16,584 bases of DNA from a bacterium (GTDB lineage: Bacteria > SZUA-79 > Acidulodesulfobacterales > Acidulodesulfobacteraceae), in contig JAJYYR010000013.1 of the NCBI GenBank assembly GCA_021800805.1, forward strand, positions 1 to 16,584, given 5' to 3'. Every line of letters begins with the position of its first letter. Position 1 is the stretch's first letter. The position numbers and the translations under genes were made by a program. The notes beneath the pieces are model-generated. The model searched no databases. It worked only from the letters and a program-made list of their open reading frames with translations, and had not been told where the DNA came from. Positions 6,222-13,888 of the stretch are shown in pieces.

Positions 6222-6877
6222 TTACCGGCTCCGGTATCATCTATACAACTTAATTCGGATATTGCGGCATACAGATAATCGGGATTATATGTTTTTAGTT
6301 CTTCAAAAGTATGGTTGCCGGAAGCTACGCTGCAAATATGGATGCCTGCATTTTTTGCAGCCATTATATCTATCGGAGAATCGCCTATTAATATCGTAGA
6401 AGTTTTAGGGATAGCTGTTTTTTCGACAATTTTATTTATCATTTCGGGCGAAGGCTTCCCTTCAAGTCCGTCAAATACTCCATACACATAATCAAAAAGT
6501 CCGCCGATTCCCAGATGTTCCAATAGTTTTCTGGATATAGAGCCTGTTTTATTCGTCGCAACGCTTAAAGATTTCTTTTCTTTTTTTAGATATAAAAGAA
6601 GTTCCCCCGCCCCTTTAATTAAAGATGTTTTTTCAAAACATACCTCTTTATATCTGTTTCTAAAAACAGTTATCGCTTCTTCTTCATTTTCTTTTCCGAA
6701 AAGTTGTCCCAGAAGGCCTTCTAACGGGACGCCCACGTAAGAGTTAGACTCCTCAAACGTTATCTTTCTGCTTTGAAATTTGGAGAACACCGCATCAAAA
6801 GCATCGTTAATGGCCTCGAAAGAATCTATCAGCGTTCCGTCTAAATCAAAAATTATCGAATTATATTGTTTTAAAAT
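6218..6877 (-). CDS. HAD-superfamily phosphatase (phosphoglycolate phosphatase-like), probable ATT start
   Basis: A 219-residue HAD hydrolase if read from ATT at 6877-6875. Motif I is IIFDLDGTLIDS with nucleophile Asp11 and acid/base Asp13. A helical cap follows. Motif II is SVATNKTG, motif III is the Lys in EGKPSPEM and motif IV is ILIGDSPIDIMAAKNAG. The set and size fit Gph/PpaX/PGMB-like enzymes acting on small phosphorylated metabolites; the substrate cannot be told. The first ATG, GTG or TTG in frame is GTG at 6790, which would remove motif I. Upstream the frame stays open into galT up to a TAG but has no standard start codon. ATT lies 9 nt after GAGAGG and gives an N-terminus of ordinary HAD length; ATA or a nearby ATT are less likely. 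The gene overlaps galT by 7 nt and mqnA by 4 nt. A sequencing error that removed a start is the main alternative. Confidence 0.85.
   Translation of the reverse strand: MLKQYNSIIFDLDGTLIDSFEAINDAFDAVFSKFQSRKITFEESNSYVGVPLEGLLGQLFGKENEEEAITVFRNRYKEVCFEKTSLIKGAGELLLYLKKEKKSLSVATNKTGSISRKLLEHLGIGGLFDYVYGVFDGLEGKPSPEMINKIVEKTAIPKTSTILIGDSPIDIMAAKNAGIHICSVASGNHTFEELKTYNPDYLYAAISELSCIDDTGAGK
6222..6237 (-). promoter_or_regulatory. mqnA: Inverted repeat around the mqnA ribosome-binding site
   Basis: The minus strand reads TACCGG-AG-CCGGTA (6236 down to 6223), a perfect 6-bp inverted repeat. In mRNA it could form a 5-bp stem with loop GAGC, enclosing the GGAG that serves mqnA 7 nt upstream of its ATG. 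It lies in the last codons of the HAD gene (Thr-Gly-Ala-Gly). Ribosomes translating the HAD gene would open it, so it could tie mqnA translation to the upstream gene. It is short and may be chance. Confidence 0.3.
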
Positions 6878-7956
6878 TTTAAAAAACCTCTCATAAATTC
6901 CGCAGTCTCTTCGGGAACAGCGGTATTTATCGACATACCTGTTCCTATCTCGAAGCCTGCTTTCATCGTTAATCTAGGGATAATCCTTAAACTCCAGTGA
7001 TAATAATCTTCTTTTTCATCGGCTATGGGCGGATTGTTAAATACGAAATTATAGTCCGGATCGTTCAAGGCATCATACATACCCTTAAGGATTTTTTTGA
7101 CGATAACGGCCAGTGCCTTGATTTTATCGATAGATATATTCGAAAAACACGGTTCGTGCGATAAAGGCATTATCCATGTTTCGAAGGGACTCGTAGAAGC
7201 AAACGGATGAAAAACTATAAAATCGGCGGTTTGCAGTATGATTCTTCTTCCATCCACGATTTCAGCCTGTATCATATCGCAGAATATGCATCTGCCTACC
7301 TCGTCGTAGTAAAATCTTGCTTGGGATATATTGTTTCTTAGAGTAAGGGGGATTATCGGGGTGGCAATAATTTGCGAATGAGAATGAACTATCGACGTTC
7401 CCGCATTGGCGCCACTGTTCTTAAATATTATAATATATTTAAACTTAGAATTTACGCGTAAATTCAAGTATCTTTCCCTGTACATTAAAAAAAGCTCCTG
7501 TATCTGCTTATCGGAAAAAAACGGCAGTTGCTCGTTGTGTTTGGGCGTATCTATAACGACTTCATGCGCGCCGATTCCGGGTTTTATTCTGAAGACTTCC
7601 GTAGCTCTTGGGAAAAAGTATCCGGAAAAATCTGGATTAACGGCTCTCACCCCCTCATATACTTGGGCATTTTCTTCAAAATTAAGGGAGAGAGCGGCAA
7701 ATTTATTAGGAATAACCCTGACCCACCATCCCTTGGAGTTAGTATTTGTTCCGAGGGTTCTGTATGAAGCCGTCTCGTGAGGCGAAAGATATTCGTTTCC
7801 GGAACAAAACGGACAGTCCTTGGAATATTCCTGAAGATTCGCGGCATTATCTTTTTTGGATGAAAAATCACTGCCGAACTCATGAGGCCTTCTTCTTCTT
7901 TCGGTAGCAATTATAACCCATTCCCTCGTGGTAGGGTCCTGTCTTAATTCCGACAT
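6871..7956 (-). CDS. galT: Galactose-1-phosphate uridylyltransferase-family protein (GalT, HIT superfamily)
   Basis: A 361-residue GalT-type nucleotidylyltransferase, normal in length. The family moves a nucleotidyl group between a sugar 1-phosphate and a nucleotide sugar through a His intermediate. The N-terminal block RQDPTTREWVIIATERRRRP is the standard GalT opening. Zinc-type Cys pairs are C48-P-F-C51 and C223-I-F-C226. RVIPNKF is at 80-86, and the active-site HxHxQ is H191-S-H193-S-Q195 with His193 as the presumed nucleophile. E. coli GalT has HPHGQ; the HSHSQ form and the two CxxC pairs also occur in bacterial GalT-like enzymes and in the plant ADP-glucose phosphorylase, so substrate specificity is open. 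No galK or galE is nearby. The ATG at 7956 has no visible Shine-Dalgarno sequence. It lies 40 bp after the phosphatase gene and is followed by the overlapping HAD gene, which could act on a sugar phosphate. Confidence 0.85.
   Translation of the reverse strand: MSELRQDPTTREWVIIATERRRRPHEFGSDFSSKKDNAANLQEYSKDCPFCSGNEYLSPHETASYRTLGTNTNSKGWWVRVIPNKFAALSLNFEENAQVYEGVRAVNPDFSGYFFPRATEVFRIKPGIGAHEVVIDTPKHNEQLPFFSDKQIQELFLMYRERYLNLRVNSKFKYIIIFKNSGANAGTSIVHSHSQIIATPIIPLTLRNNISQARFYYDEVGRCIFCDMIQAEIVDGRRIILQTADFIVFHPFASTSPFETWIMPLSHEPCFSNISIDKIKALAVIVKKILKGMYDALNDPDYNFVFNNPPIADEKEDYYHWSLRIIPRLTMKAGFEIGTGMSINTAVPEETAEFMRGFLKF
6878..6895 (-). promoter_or_regulatory. Shine-Dalgarno sequence (GAGAGG) that decides the HAD gene start
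   Basis: Inside the last codons of galT (Met-Arg-Gly) the minus strand reads GAGAGG, followed by a 9-nt T/A-rich spacer and then ATT TTA AAA CAA. No other purine-rich site lies near the alternative GTG at 6790, so this site argues for initiation just after the galT end. It also suggests that ribosomes finishing galT re-initiate on the HAD gene. Confidence 0.55.
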
Positions 7957-7996
7957 AGGTTATGAACTTATACTGTTTTTTATTTTAAATAAAAAA

Positions 7997-9679
7997 TCAC
8001 TCGACATAATTATTATACAAAAATTCATAAATTTTACAAGAATTATTAACCGCTCCGAAATCAAAAGGGATACCTTTATTCCAAACCGCGAAAGGCTCGT
8101 TTTGTTCTCCGCCTATACCGCCGTGGGCGCCCATCTGGTTTTCGAAATTAATTATATTTTTGCCGTCATATTCCCCGAATAATATTAAATCGCCGGCGTT
8201 TTTAAATTTAGAAAATATTTCTAAAGACAAAAATGCGGCGTTCCTTTCCTTAGCGTCTTTATAATTGCCCATAATATGTTTTATGGTGGGACATATATTT
8301 TTATGATTATTCAAATAATGCGAATATTCATAAAATTTTTTATCGACATTATCGTAAATAACGGCTTCTCCGCCGTTATTTACGCCTGCAATAAATCCTA
8401 TACCTTTTATACCGGCAAGCATTGCAGTCAATCCTTCGAATTTTTTTTCTACCCCCTCGACGGACATTCTATGCGGATTGCCTGAAAAGTATATATTTGC
8501 CATGGGTCCGGAATCCATAATATAAATTATTTTATCGGTTGTTCTCCAGTCTAATTTTTCATCGTATTCATATTCTTTTTGCAACCTAATCCTGCCCGTA
8601 AACTTATTAAAAATTTTATTGCATGCCCCTTTCTTAAAAAAATCGCCGATATATAGAAACAATCTTTTAAAAACTGCGTTATAGCCCGTATCGAATTCAT
8701 AAATTTTTAAATCCCGAGCGCCCATATAATCTTGAACTAGGGTATTTAACATTTTACCGTCGTTTAATCTTGAAAATGGTACGGACGGAGTGTGTCCGTG
8801 GTCGGATATAATAAAAAGGTCGTATTTTCTTTCTGCTTTTAGTATGGCTTTATAAATGTGGAATATTTTTCTGTCTATAGCCTTTAACGTTCTCAAAGCG
8901 CTAAATGAATAAGGTCCCCTATGGTGCGAAAGCTCGTCGTAGCCTATATAATCAAGATATATGGAAGGGACCCCCCTCGATATATCCATTATGGCTCCGA
9001 ATGTTTCTATCTCCTTAAATATGACATTAGACATTGCTCTCGCAAAAGGAAAAAAACCTTCGGGACGCACATGCCTGTTCTTAAGTATATCCGTTATTCT
9101 TTCGCCTATTTCAAATACCGCCTCGAAAAAAACATAAAAAGAGGTTTTCAGGAAAGTAAAAATATGAAAAACAAAAACTATAAAAATATCAAAATTCCTT
9201 ACCTTTTTTTTGAACAAATATCTTATGGAAAAAGTCGAAAGCGTAAATGTGGAGCGGGACGCTCCTCCCGAAAATAAATTAACGTAACTTGAACCGCCTC
9301 TTAAAAGACCGCGGTTTTTCTTTGCAAGGAGTTCCTCAATGCGCCCTGCGCTTTCGGGCTTTTTGAATATAATCTCTTCGCCGGTTTTTCTTTCTATCCA
9401 TCTGAACCCCGGAATATTATCGTTATCTCCGTATAAAAGCCCTGCCTGAAAAAAGGGGGTGTCGCTCGGAACTCCGGTAAAATATTTGTTAAAAATATAT
9501 TTATCGGACCTTATCATTTTCCTCAAGTGCGGCATTAAATTAAGCGATAATGCCTTTCTTAAAGCCTCGTAGGAAAGACCGTCTATCTGGAATATCACAA
9601 AACCTTTTTTTTCTAAAGGTTTTTTTACTTTTATTTTCCTTATAGATTTTTTAAATATATTTAAAAAATTTATTCTCAT
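7997..9679 (-). CDS. Alkaline phosphatase-superfamily protein (type I phosphodiesterase/nucleotide pyrophosphatase-like)
   Basis: A 560-residue protein with the complete two-metal site of the NPP/alkaline phosphatase superfamily: Asp33 in VIFQIDGLSY, nucleophile Thr74 in VPSDTPFFQAG, Asp248 and His252 in GYDELSHHRGP, Asp293 and His294 in IISDHGH, and His519 in GAHGGIGGEQNEP. It is probably active on a phosphodiester or phosphomonoester; the substrate is unknown. There is no N-terminal signal peptide (the N-terminus is strongly basic). An internal hydrophobic, Phe-rich segment at about 163-190, between the nucleophile and the second metal ligands, could touch or cross the membrane. The ATG at 9679 lies 4 nt after the ABC permease stop, so the two are probably cotranslated. 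The pairing suggests work on a lipid-linked or exported phosphate-containing molecule, but this is inference. The superfamily also includes phosphoglycerate mutases and lipid A modifying enzymes, whose signatures I do not see. Confidence 0.82.
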   Translation of the reverse strand: MRINFLNIFKKSIRKIKVKKPLEKKGFVIFQIDGLSYEALRKALSLNLMPHLRKMIRSDKYIFNKYFTGVPSDTPFFQAGLLYGDNDNIPGFRWIERKTGEEIIFKKPESAGRIEELLAKKNRGLLRGGSSYVNLFSGGASRSTFTLSTFSIRYLFKKKVRNFDIFIVFVFHIFTFLKTSFYVFFEAVFEIGERITDILKNRHVRPEGFFPFARAMSNVIFKEIETFGAIMDISRGVPSIYLDYIGYDELSHHRGPYSFSALRTLKAIDRKIFHIYKAILKAERKYDLFIISDHGHTPSVPFSRLNDGKMLNTLVQDYMGARDLKIYEFDTGYNAVFKRLFLYIGDFFKKGACNKIFNKFTGRIRLQKEYEYDEKLDWRTTDKIIYIMDSGPMANIYFSGNPHRMSVEGVEKKFEGLTAMLAGIKGIGFIAGVNNGGEAVIYDNVDKKFYEYSHYLNNHKNICPTIKHIMGNYKDAKERNAAFLSLEIFSKFKNAGDLILFGEYDGKNIINFENQMGAHGGIGGEQNEPFAVWNKGIPFDFGAVNNSCKIYEFLYNNYVE

Positions 9680-9683
9680 AATC

Positions 9684-10457
9684 TTAATTATCTTCTCTTT
9701 CGAAAAAATAGTTAGAAAGAAAAATCATTAAAACCAAAAATAATAAAATAAAAATAAGGTCCCATGCAACAGGGGTTTCCGGTATGAATAGAGTTATTTT
9801 TTTATTGTAAAAAAAGATATATTTCAGTAAATCTACCGAATAAGTAACGGGATTAATATATGCAAGTATTTTTAAAAAACCGGGGAACCTCTTTATGGGG
9901 TAAAGCGCCCCGCTCACAAAAAACATAGGCTGAACTATCAGGTTTATAATCGAATTGAACCCCTCGAAGGAAGTCATTTTTGAAGCTATAACTATGCCGA
10001 ATGCCGTGATTGCGGACGAAATTAAAAAAAGAGAAGCGACCGTCAATACGAAAACCGTTAAGCTCAGTTTAATCCCGATAAACGGCGCAAATGCCAGCAT
10101 TATAACGGCCTGAGCGGTGCTGACTATGCCGCCTGAAGTAATTTTAGCAAGCACGAACGTCTTTCTTGAAACGGGAGAAACAAGTATTTCTTTTAGAACG
10201 CCGAATTCCCTGTCCCAAATTATAGATATCGAAGAAAAAATAGACCTAAAAAGAACCGTCATTACGAGTATGCCCGGAAAAATAAATTGCATATACGAAC
10301 CGCTTTTAATTTTAACCATCGTGGAAATCCCGTAACCGACAAATAAAAGCCATATTACCGGTCTGGAAAGATCGGTAATAAGCCTCGACTTCTGCCTTAT
10401 AAATTTCAAAATTTCTCTATTGTTTATTGCAATAAAAGCTCGGAATTCGGTTTTCAT
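9684..10457 (-). CDS. ABC-2 type transporter permease
   Basis: A 257-residue integral membrane protein with six predicted helices at about 28-48, 57-80, 107-130, 135-158, 168-190 and 228-250, a typical ABC2_membrane (NodJ/DrrB-like) permease. The conserved cytoplasmic stretch IIWDREFGVLKEILVSPVSR (near residues 80-100) is the coupling region characteristic of this family, and SGALYPIKRFP in the fifth helix/loop is also usual. Such permeases form exporters of polysaccharides, lipids or drugs with a separate ATPase. No ATP-binding protein gene is found in the window, although these are usually adjacent, so the partner must be encoded elsewhere. The ATG at 10457 has no clear Shine-Dalgarno sequence and follows the methyltransferase stop by 4 nt. 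The next gene, the phosphatase, follows by 4 nt. Substrate unknown. Confidence 0.9.
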   Translation of the reverse strand: MKTEFRAFIAINNREILKFIRQKSRLITDLSRPVIWLLFVGYGISTMVKIKSGSYMQFIFPGILVMTVLFRSIFSSISIIWDREFGVLKEILVSPVSRKTFVLAKITSGGIVSTAQAVIMLAFAPFIGIKLSLTVFVLTVASLFLISSAITAFGIVIASKMTSFEGFNSIINLIVQPMFFVSGALYPIKRFPGFLKILAYINPVTYSVDLLKYIFFYNKKITLFIPETPVAWDLIFILLFLVLMIFLSNYFFEREDN

Positions 10458-10461
10458 ATTT

Positions 10462-11301
10462 TTATTTTTTACATGTAATTAAAAATTCGGTTTTGGAAAT
10501 CAGCAAATCGTCTTTTAAATTTAAAAATTTAAAATAATCGTTTAAGCCTTTATGGAATTCTACGGAACCGATTAATTTTCTATGTAAAAGATCGTATTTT
10601 ACAAGTTCCAATTCGTTTTGGACTAATAAGAAAGCGTTTTTTAATGTCTCATGGTCGGGACTTCCGTCCCCGCCCTTAAAAAATACGAGCGTGTAAGGTT
10701 TTATTTCTATGTCCTTAAACCCATGCGATAATAAAAAAGCGGGTAATTTTTTCGAAATCAACCTGTCCCCGCCCTTTAACTTTTGATATTCGGAATAAGC
10801 CTCGAATAATTTTTTGGAACTTTCGGGCAAATCCGGATAGAATATATTCATATCGTCTTCAATATCGGCTATAACTAATAATCCGCCGTCCTTAACTATT
10901 CTTTTGATTTCGGAAAGAAAAATGTCGGACAAATTGACGTGCTGGAAAACATATCTTACAAAAACTGCGTCGAAAGCGGAATCTTTAAGCGGTATATTGC
11001 GGCCGTCGGCATTTATATATGCCGTATTTTCCGCATCTGTTAAATAACGCGCGGCTTTTAAAAAATCTTTATCTAAATCTATACCTATAATCTTTGAAGG
11101 ATTTCTATCTTTTAATAAATAAGGCAATATCCCTACGCCTGTGCCGACATCCGCGACGGTCTTGCCGTCAAACGTATAACCTAAACTGTTTAGCTGATAT
11201 AAAAGGTGGGGGGCGGTTAAATATGACTGATATGCCATATAACGAACGTCCGGAGAATAATCTTGCGACAAAGCCGTATTAAAAAATTGTCTGCAATACA
11301 A
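10462..11301 (-). CDS. Class I SAM-dependent methyltransferase (UbiE/Methyltransf_11 type)
   Basis: A 279-residue methyltransferase. Motif I is VADVGTGVGILPYLL (Asp51 to Gly57), the acidic residue ending strand 2 is Asp75 in IIGIDLDKDFLKAA, motif II is INADGRNIPLKDSAFDAVF, and motif III/post-III is IKRIVKDGGLLVIADIED. This Rossmann-fold set binds S-adenosylmethionine; the substrate is not evident. The N-terminal 45 residues, rich in Tyr, probably form the substrate lid. The start is TTG at 11301-11299, preceded by AGGAAGG (11306-11312), whose first bases overlap the purA stop codon TAG, so translation is probably coupled to purA. The next in-frame ATG is residue 22. The permease gene begins 4 nt after its stop, suggesting a shared role of methyltransferase, permease and phosphatase. 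Confidence 0.88.
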   Translation of the reverse strand: MYCRQFFNTALSQDYSPDVRYMAYQSYLTAPHLLYQLNSLGYTFDGKTVADVGTGVGILPYLLKDRNPSKIIGIDLDKDFLKAARYLTDAENTAYINADGRNIPLKDSAFDAVFVRYVFQHVNLSDIFLSEIKRIVKDGGLLVIADIEDDMNIFYPDLPESSKKLFEAYSEYQKLKGGDRLISKKLPAFLLSHGFKDIEIKPYTLVFFKGGDGSPDHETLKNAFLLVQNELELVKYDLLHRKLIGSVEFHKGLNDYFKFLNLKDDLLISKTEFLITCKK

Positions 11302-11310
11302 GCAACCTTC

Positions 11311-12603
11311 CTAAAAAATATTTTTTAAATTTATAGTCTGCATTCTTTCTTTGCCCACGGACAGCATATTGATTCGCAAACCTGTAAGGTCTTCTATTCT
11401 AAGAATATATTTCTGGGAATTAACCGGGAGGTCTTTAAATGATTTTATGCTTGATATATCGCCGCTCCATCCTTCCATTTCTTCATAAACGGGGACTGCC
11501 TTATCGTAGTCTGCGGAAGAAAAAGGCAGATGGTTTATGATAGAACCGTTCAGCATATAACCGGTGCATATATTGATTTTTCCCAATCCGGATAAAACAT
11601 CGAGTTTTGTCACCACCATTCCGGTAATGCCGTTTAAACGCCCGGCTTCTTTAATCAAGTTAACGTCAAACCAGCCGCATCTTCTCGGTCTTCCGGTAAC
11701 GGAGCCGAACTCCTCTCCCTTATCCCTTATTATCCTGCCTTCCTCTCCTTTGAGTTCCGTCGGGAAATAACCTTCTCCTACTCTTGTCGTGTAAGCCTTT
11801 GTAATACCGATTACCTCGTCTATTTTCGTAGGTCCAAGACCGATGCCGGAAAGCGCGGAACCGCCGACGGTGTTAGACGAAGTAACATAAGGATATGTGC
11901 CGTGGTCAACATCTAGAAACGTTCCCTGCGCCCCTTCAAGCATCACGTTAAATCCTTTATCAAGCCGTTCATTGATAAATATTGAAGAATCTATTAAAAA
12001 TTCCTTAATTTTCGCGCCGTAATTTAAATATTCTTCTATTAAATCGTCGGGATTGAATATGTCCTCGCCGAGAACGTTTTTAAACAGATAGTTCTTTTCT
12101 TTAAGGCTTAAAACAATTTTTTTATACAGCAAGTCTCTGTTAAGCAAATCTATGGCGCGGATACCGAGCCTTGCAACCTTATCTTCATACGCAGGGCCTA
12201 TTCCTCTTCCCGTAGTCCCTATCATGCCTGCGCCTCTCAACCTTTCTCTCGCTATATCTAATCTTTTATGATACGGCATTATAATATGGGACTTATATGA
12301 AATAAAAAACCTGTCTTTGATATTTATTCCTATAGCCTTTAAATCTTCAAGCTCTTGAAGCAGCACTACCGGGTCTATAACGACCCCGTTTCCCAGAATA
12401 CAAATTTTTTCCTCATTTAATATTCCCGAAGGAACAAGTCTGAACACGAGGCTTAAATCTCCGCTTACGACGGTATGCCCCGCATTATTCCCTCCCTGGT
12501 AGCGGGCTACTATGTCGGCATCTTTGGCCAACAAATCCACTATTTTCCCTTTTCCTTCGTCTCCCCATTGAAGACCGACCACAATAATATTTTTTTTTCT
12601 CAT
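11311..12603 (-). CDS. purA: Adenylosuccinate synthetase PurA
   Basis: A 430-residue PurA of full normal length. It joins IMP and aspartate with GTP to make adenylosuccinate, the first step from IMP to AMP in the cytoplasm. The phosphate-binding loop GLQWGDEGKGK (10-20) with catalytic Asp15, His43 in GGNNAGHT, and the second family signature GMIGTTGRGIGPAYEDK are all intact. TRVGEGYFPTEL and GSVTGRPRRCGWFD also match the family. The ATG at 12603 is preceded by a pure A/T stretch with no Shine-Dalgarno sequence. It follows hisZ by 22 bp. The hisZ-purA order is found widely in proteobacteria (for example with hflC in pseudomonads). The methyltransferase start lies directly behind its stop. Confidence 0.98.
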   Translation of the reverse strand: MRKKNIIVVGLQWGDEGKGKIVDLLAKDADIVARYQGGNNAGHTVVSGDLSLVFRLVPSGILNEEKICILGNGVVIDPVVLLQELEDLKAIGINIKDRFFISYKSHIIMPYHKRLDIARERLRGAGMIGTTGRGIGPAYEDKVARLGIRAIDLLNRDLLYKKIVLSLKEKNYLFKNVLGEDIFNPDDLIEEYLNYGAKIKEFLIDSSIFINERLDKGFNVMLEGAQGTFLDVDHGTYPYVTSSNTVGGSALSGIGLGPTKIDEVIGITKAYTTRVGEGYFPTELKGEEGRIIRDKGEEFGSVTGRPRRCGWFDVNLIKEAGRLNGITGMVVTKLDVLSGLGKINICTGYMLNGSIINHLPFSSADYDKAVPVYEEMEGWSGDISSIKSFKDLPVNSQKYILRIEDLTGLRINMLSVGKERMQTINLKNIF

Positions 12604-12625
12604 AAATATTTTATTTAAATTTAAA

Positions 12626-13888
12626 TTAATTATTTTCTAAGTATTTTTTAATATCGGAAACGGTTTTAAAATTTTTTTCTTTATCGGTATAAATATTTTT
12701 TAATAAGATTTTTTTTTCTTTCATATAAATAATATTTTTAATATTATTTTCTTTCATATATTTTACGGCATCGGAATATTCGTAATTCATAAAATCAGAT
12801 TCGGCGGTACAGCCTTTTTTCCGTAAAAATATAATGAGCTCGGCTTCCGATTTTTTATCCATAGACTTATTGAAAACAAGGTAATCTTTCTCTTTATAAC
12901 CGTAAGCGGAAGAACCGGCATATTTGCATAAAATATCTAAATTTACGGCAAATCCTGCTCCCGCGCAATTATCCCCGAACCTGCCTATTAAATTATTATA
13001 TCTGCCTCCTCCGAAAATTTCATAACCCACATGCGGCGCAAAACATTCGAAAATCGTTCCGGTATAATAGTTTAGTCCGCGTATCTCGCCTAAATCGATA
13101 GTAATGTATTTTTCAAGCTTATAAGACTTTATATAAGAAACAACGCGTTCTAAATTCTCCAGAGCATTTTGCGACGCTTCGTTGCAAGCCATCTTCCATG
13201 CTTTTTTAATAACCGATTTTTCTCCGAATATAAAAGGAAGCTCGCTTATAGCTTCTTTTTTGTCGGAAGGCAAAGATATGCCGGAAAGAAAATCATGCAA
13301 ACCGGAAGAATCTTTCCTTAATATAAATTCTTCTATTCTTTTTTTGTAGGGCGCTTCTATGTCTGAAACTATCCCTCTAAAAAACTCGACATTCCCTATG
13401 TCCACGCTAAAATCTTTTATATTAAGGCGCTTAAGCGACTCTATACCCATAATTATAAGCTCGGCATCGCTTTCAGGACTTTCCGGACCGACTAATTCCG
13501 CTCCTACTTGCCATATTTCGCGTGGCTTGCCGAGAACAGGGTCGAAATTTCTCAGAACGGGACCGCTATAAGAAAACTTATACGGCAGGATGATAGAATT
13601 TTTTAATGCGGAACTGAGCCTGCCTATCTGAGGAGTAAAATCGCTTCTGAAAGATAGCATTTCTCCGGTGCTTATATCGCCGACTTTAAACAGTTCGGCA
13701 ACTTCCGAGCTCATTAAAAACACGTCTAAAAAATCTATGCTTGGGGTTATAACCTTACTGTATCCCCATTTTGAAAATTCTTCCAGTAATATATCCGCGA
13801 TTCCGTCTATTAATTCCGTTTCTCCGGGAAGAAAATCCCTTGTTCCCTGGGGCGGCTGGGAAGGAATTATCGAATTTTTTCTATTCAC
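12626..13888 (-). CDS. hisZ: ATP phosphoribosyltransferase regulatory subunit HisZ
   Basis: A 420-residue HisS paralogue. HisZ lacks tRNA synthetase activity and forms the regulatory part of ATP phosphoribosyltransferase, the first step of histidine synthesis, together with a short-form HisG. The class II synthetase-like core is seen in PPQGTRDFLPGE near 13-24, the motif 2-like LSFRSDFTPQIGR, GEIRGLNYYTGTIFE and FGGGRYNNLIGRFG. True HisS usually has RGLDYY and a full anticodon-binding domain; here Asn replaces the Asp and the C-terminal 90 residues form a short anticodon-like domain, which with the neighbouring purA favours HisZ. HisS remains the alternative. The start is GTG at 13888-13886, overlapping the serA stop by one base (TAGTG), so its translation depends on serA. 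Confidence 0.88.
   Translation of the reverse strand: MNRKNSIIPSQPPQGTRDFLPGETELIDGIADILLEEFSKWGYSKVITPSIDFLDVFLMSSEVAELFKVGDISTGEMLSFRSDFTPQIGRLSSALKNSIILPYKFSYSGPVLRNFDPVLGKPREIWQVGAELVGPESPESDAELIIMGIESLKRLNIKDFSVDIGNVEFFRGIVSDIEAPYKKRIEEFILRKDSSGLHDFLSGISLPSDKKEAISELPFIFGEKSVIKKAWKMACNEASQNALENLERVVSYIKSYKLEKYITIDLGEIRGLNYYTGTIFECFAPHVGYEIFGGGRYNNLIGRFGDNCAGAGFAVNLDILCKYAGSSAYGYKEKDYLVFNKSMDKKSEAELIIFLRKKGCTAESDFMNYEYSDAVKYMKENNIKNIIYMKEKKILLKNIYTDKEKNFKTVSDIKKYLENN

Noticed and set aside
6218..6790. HAD gene as a truncated pseudogene starting at GTG 6790
   Set aside because: Motif I is present in frame just upstream and all four HAD motifs are intact, so a rare start codon is a simpler reading than decay.
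7406..7780. Open frames on the plus strand inside galT (also 7528-7767)
   Set aside because: They lie entirely within a clearly conserved gene on the other strand, have no family motifs and no ribosome site; they are antisense shadows.
7976..7996. Perfect A/T inverted repeat (ten bases each side of one T) between the phosphatase gene and galT
   Set aside because: Made only of A and T, with almost no loop; not a convincing terminator, and galT follows closely on the same strand.
8921..9277. 118-codon plus-strand open frame inside the phosphatase gene
   Set aside because: Lys/Arg/Tyr-rich sequence with no domain pattern, opposite the conserved metal-site motifs of the real gene.
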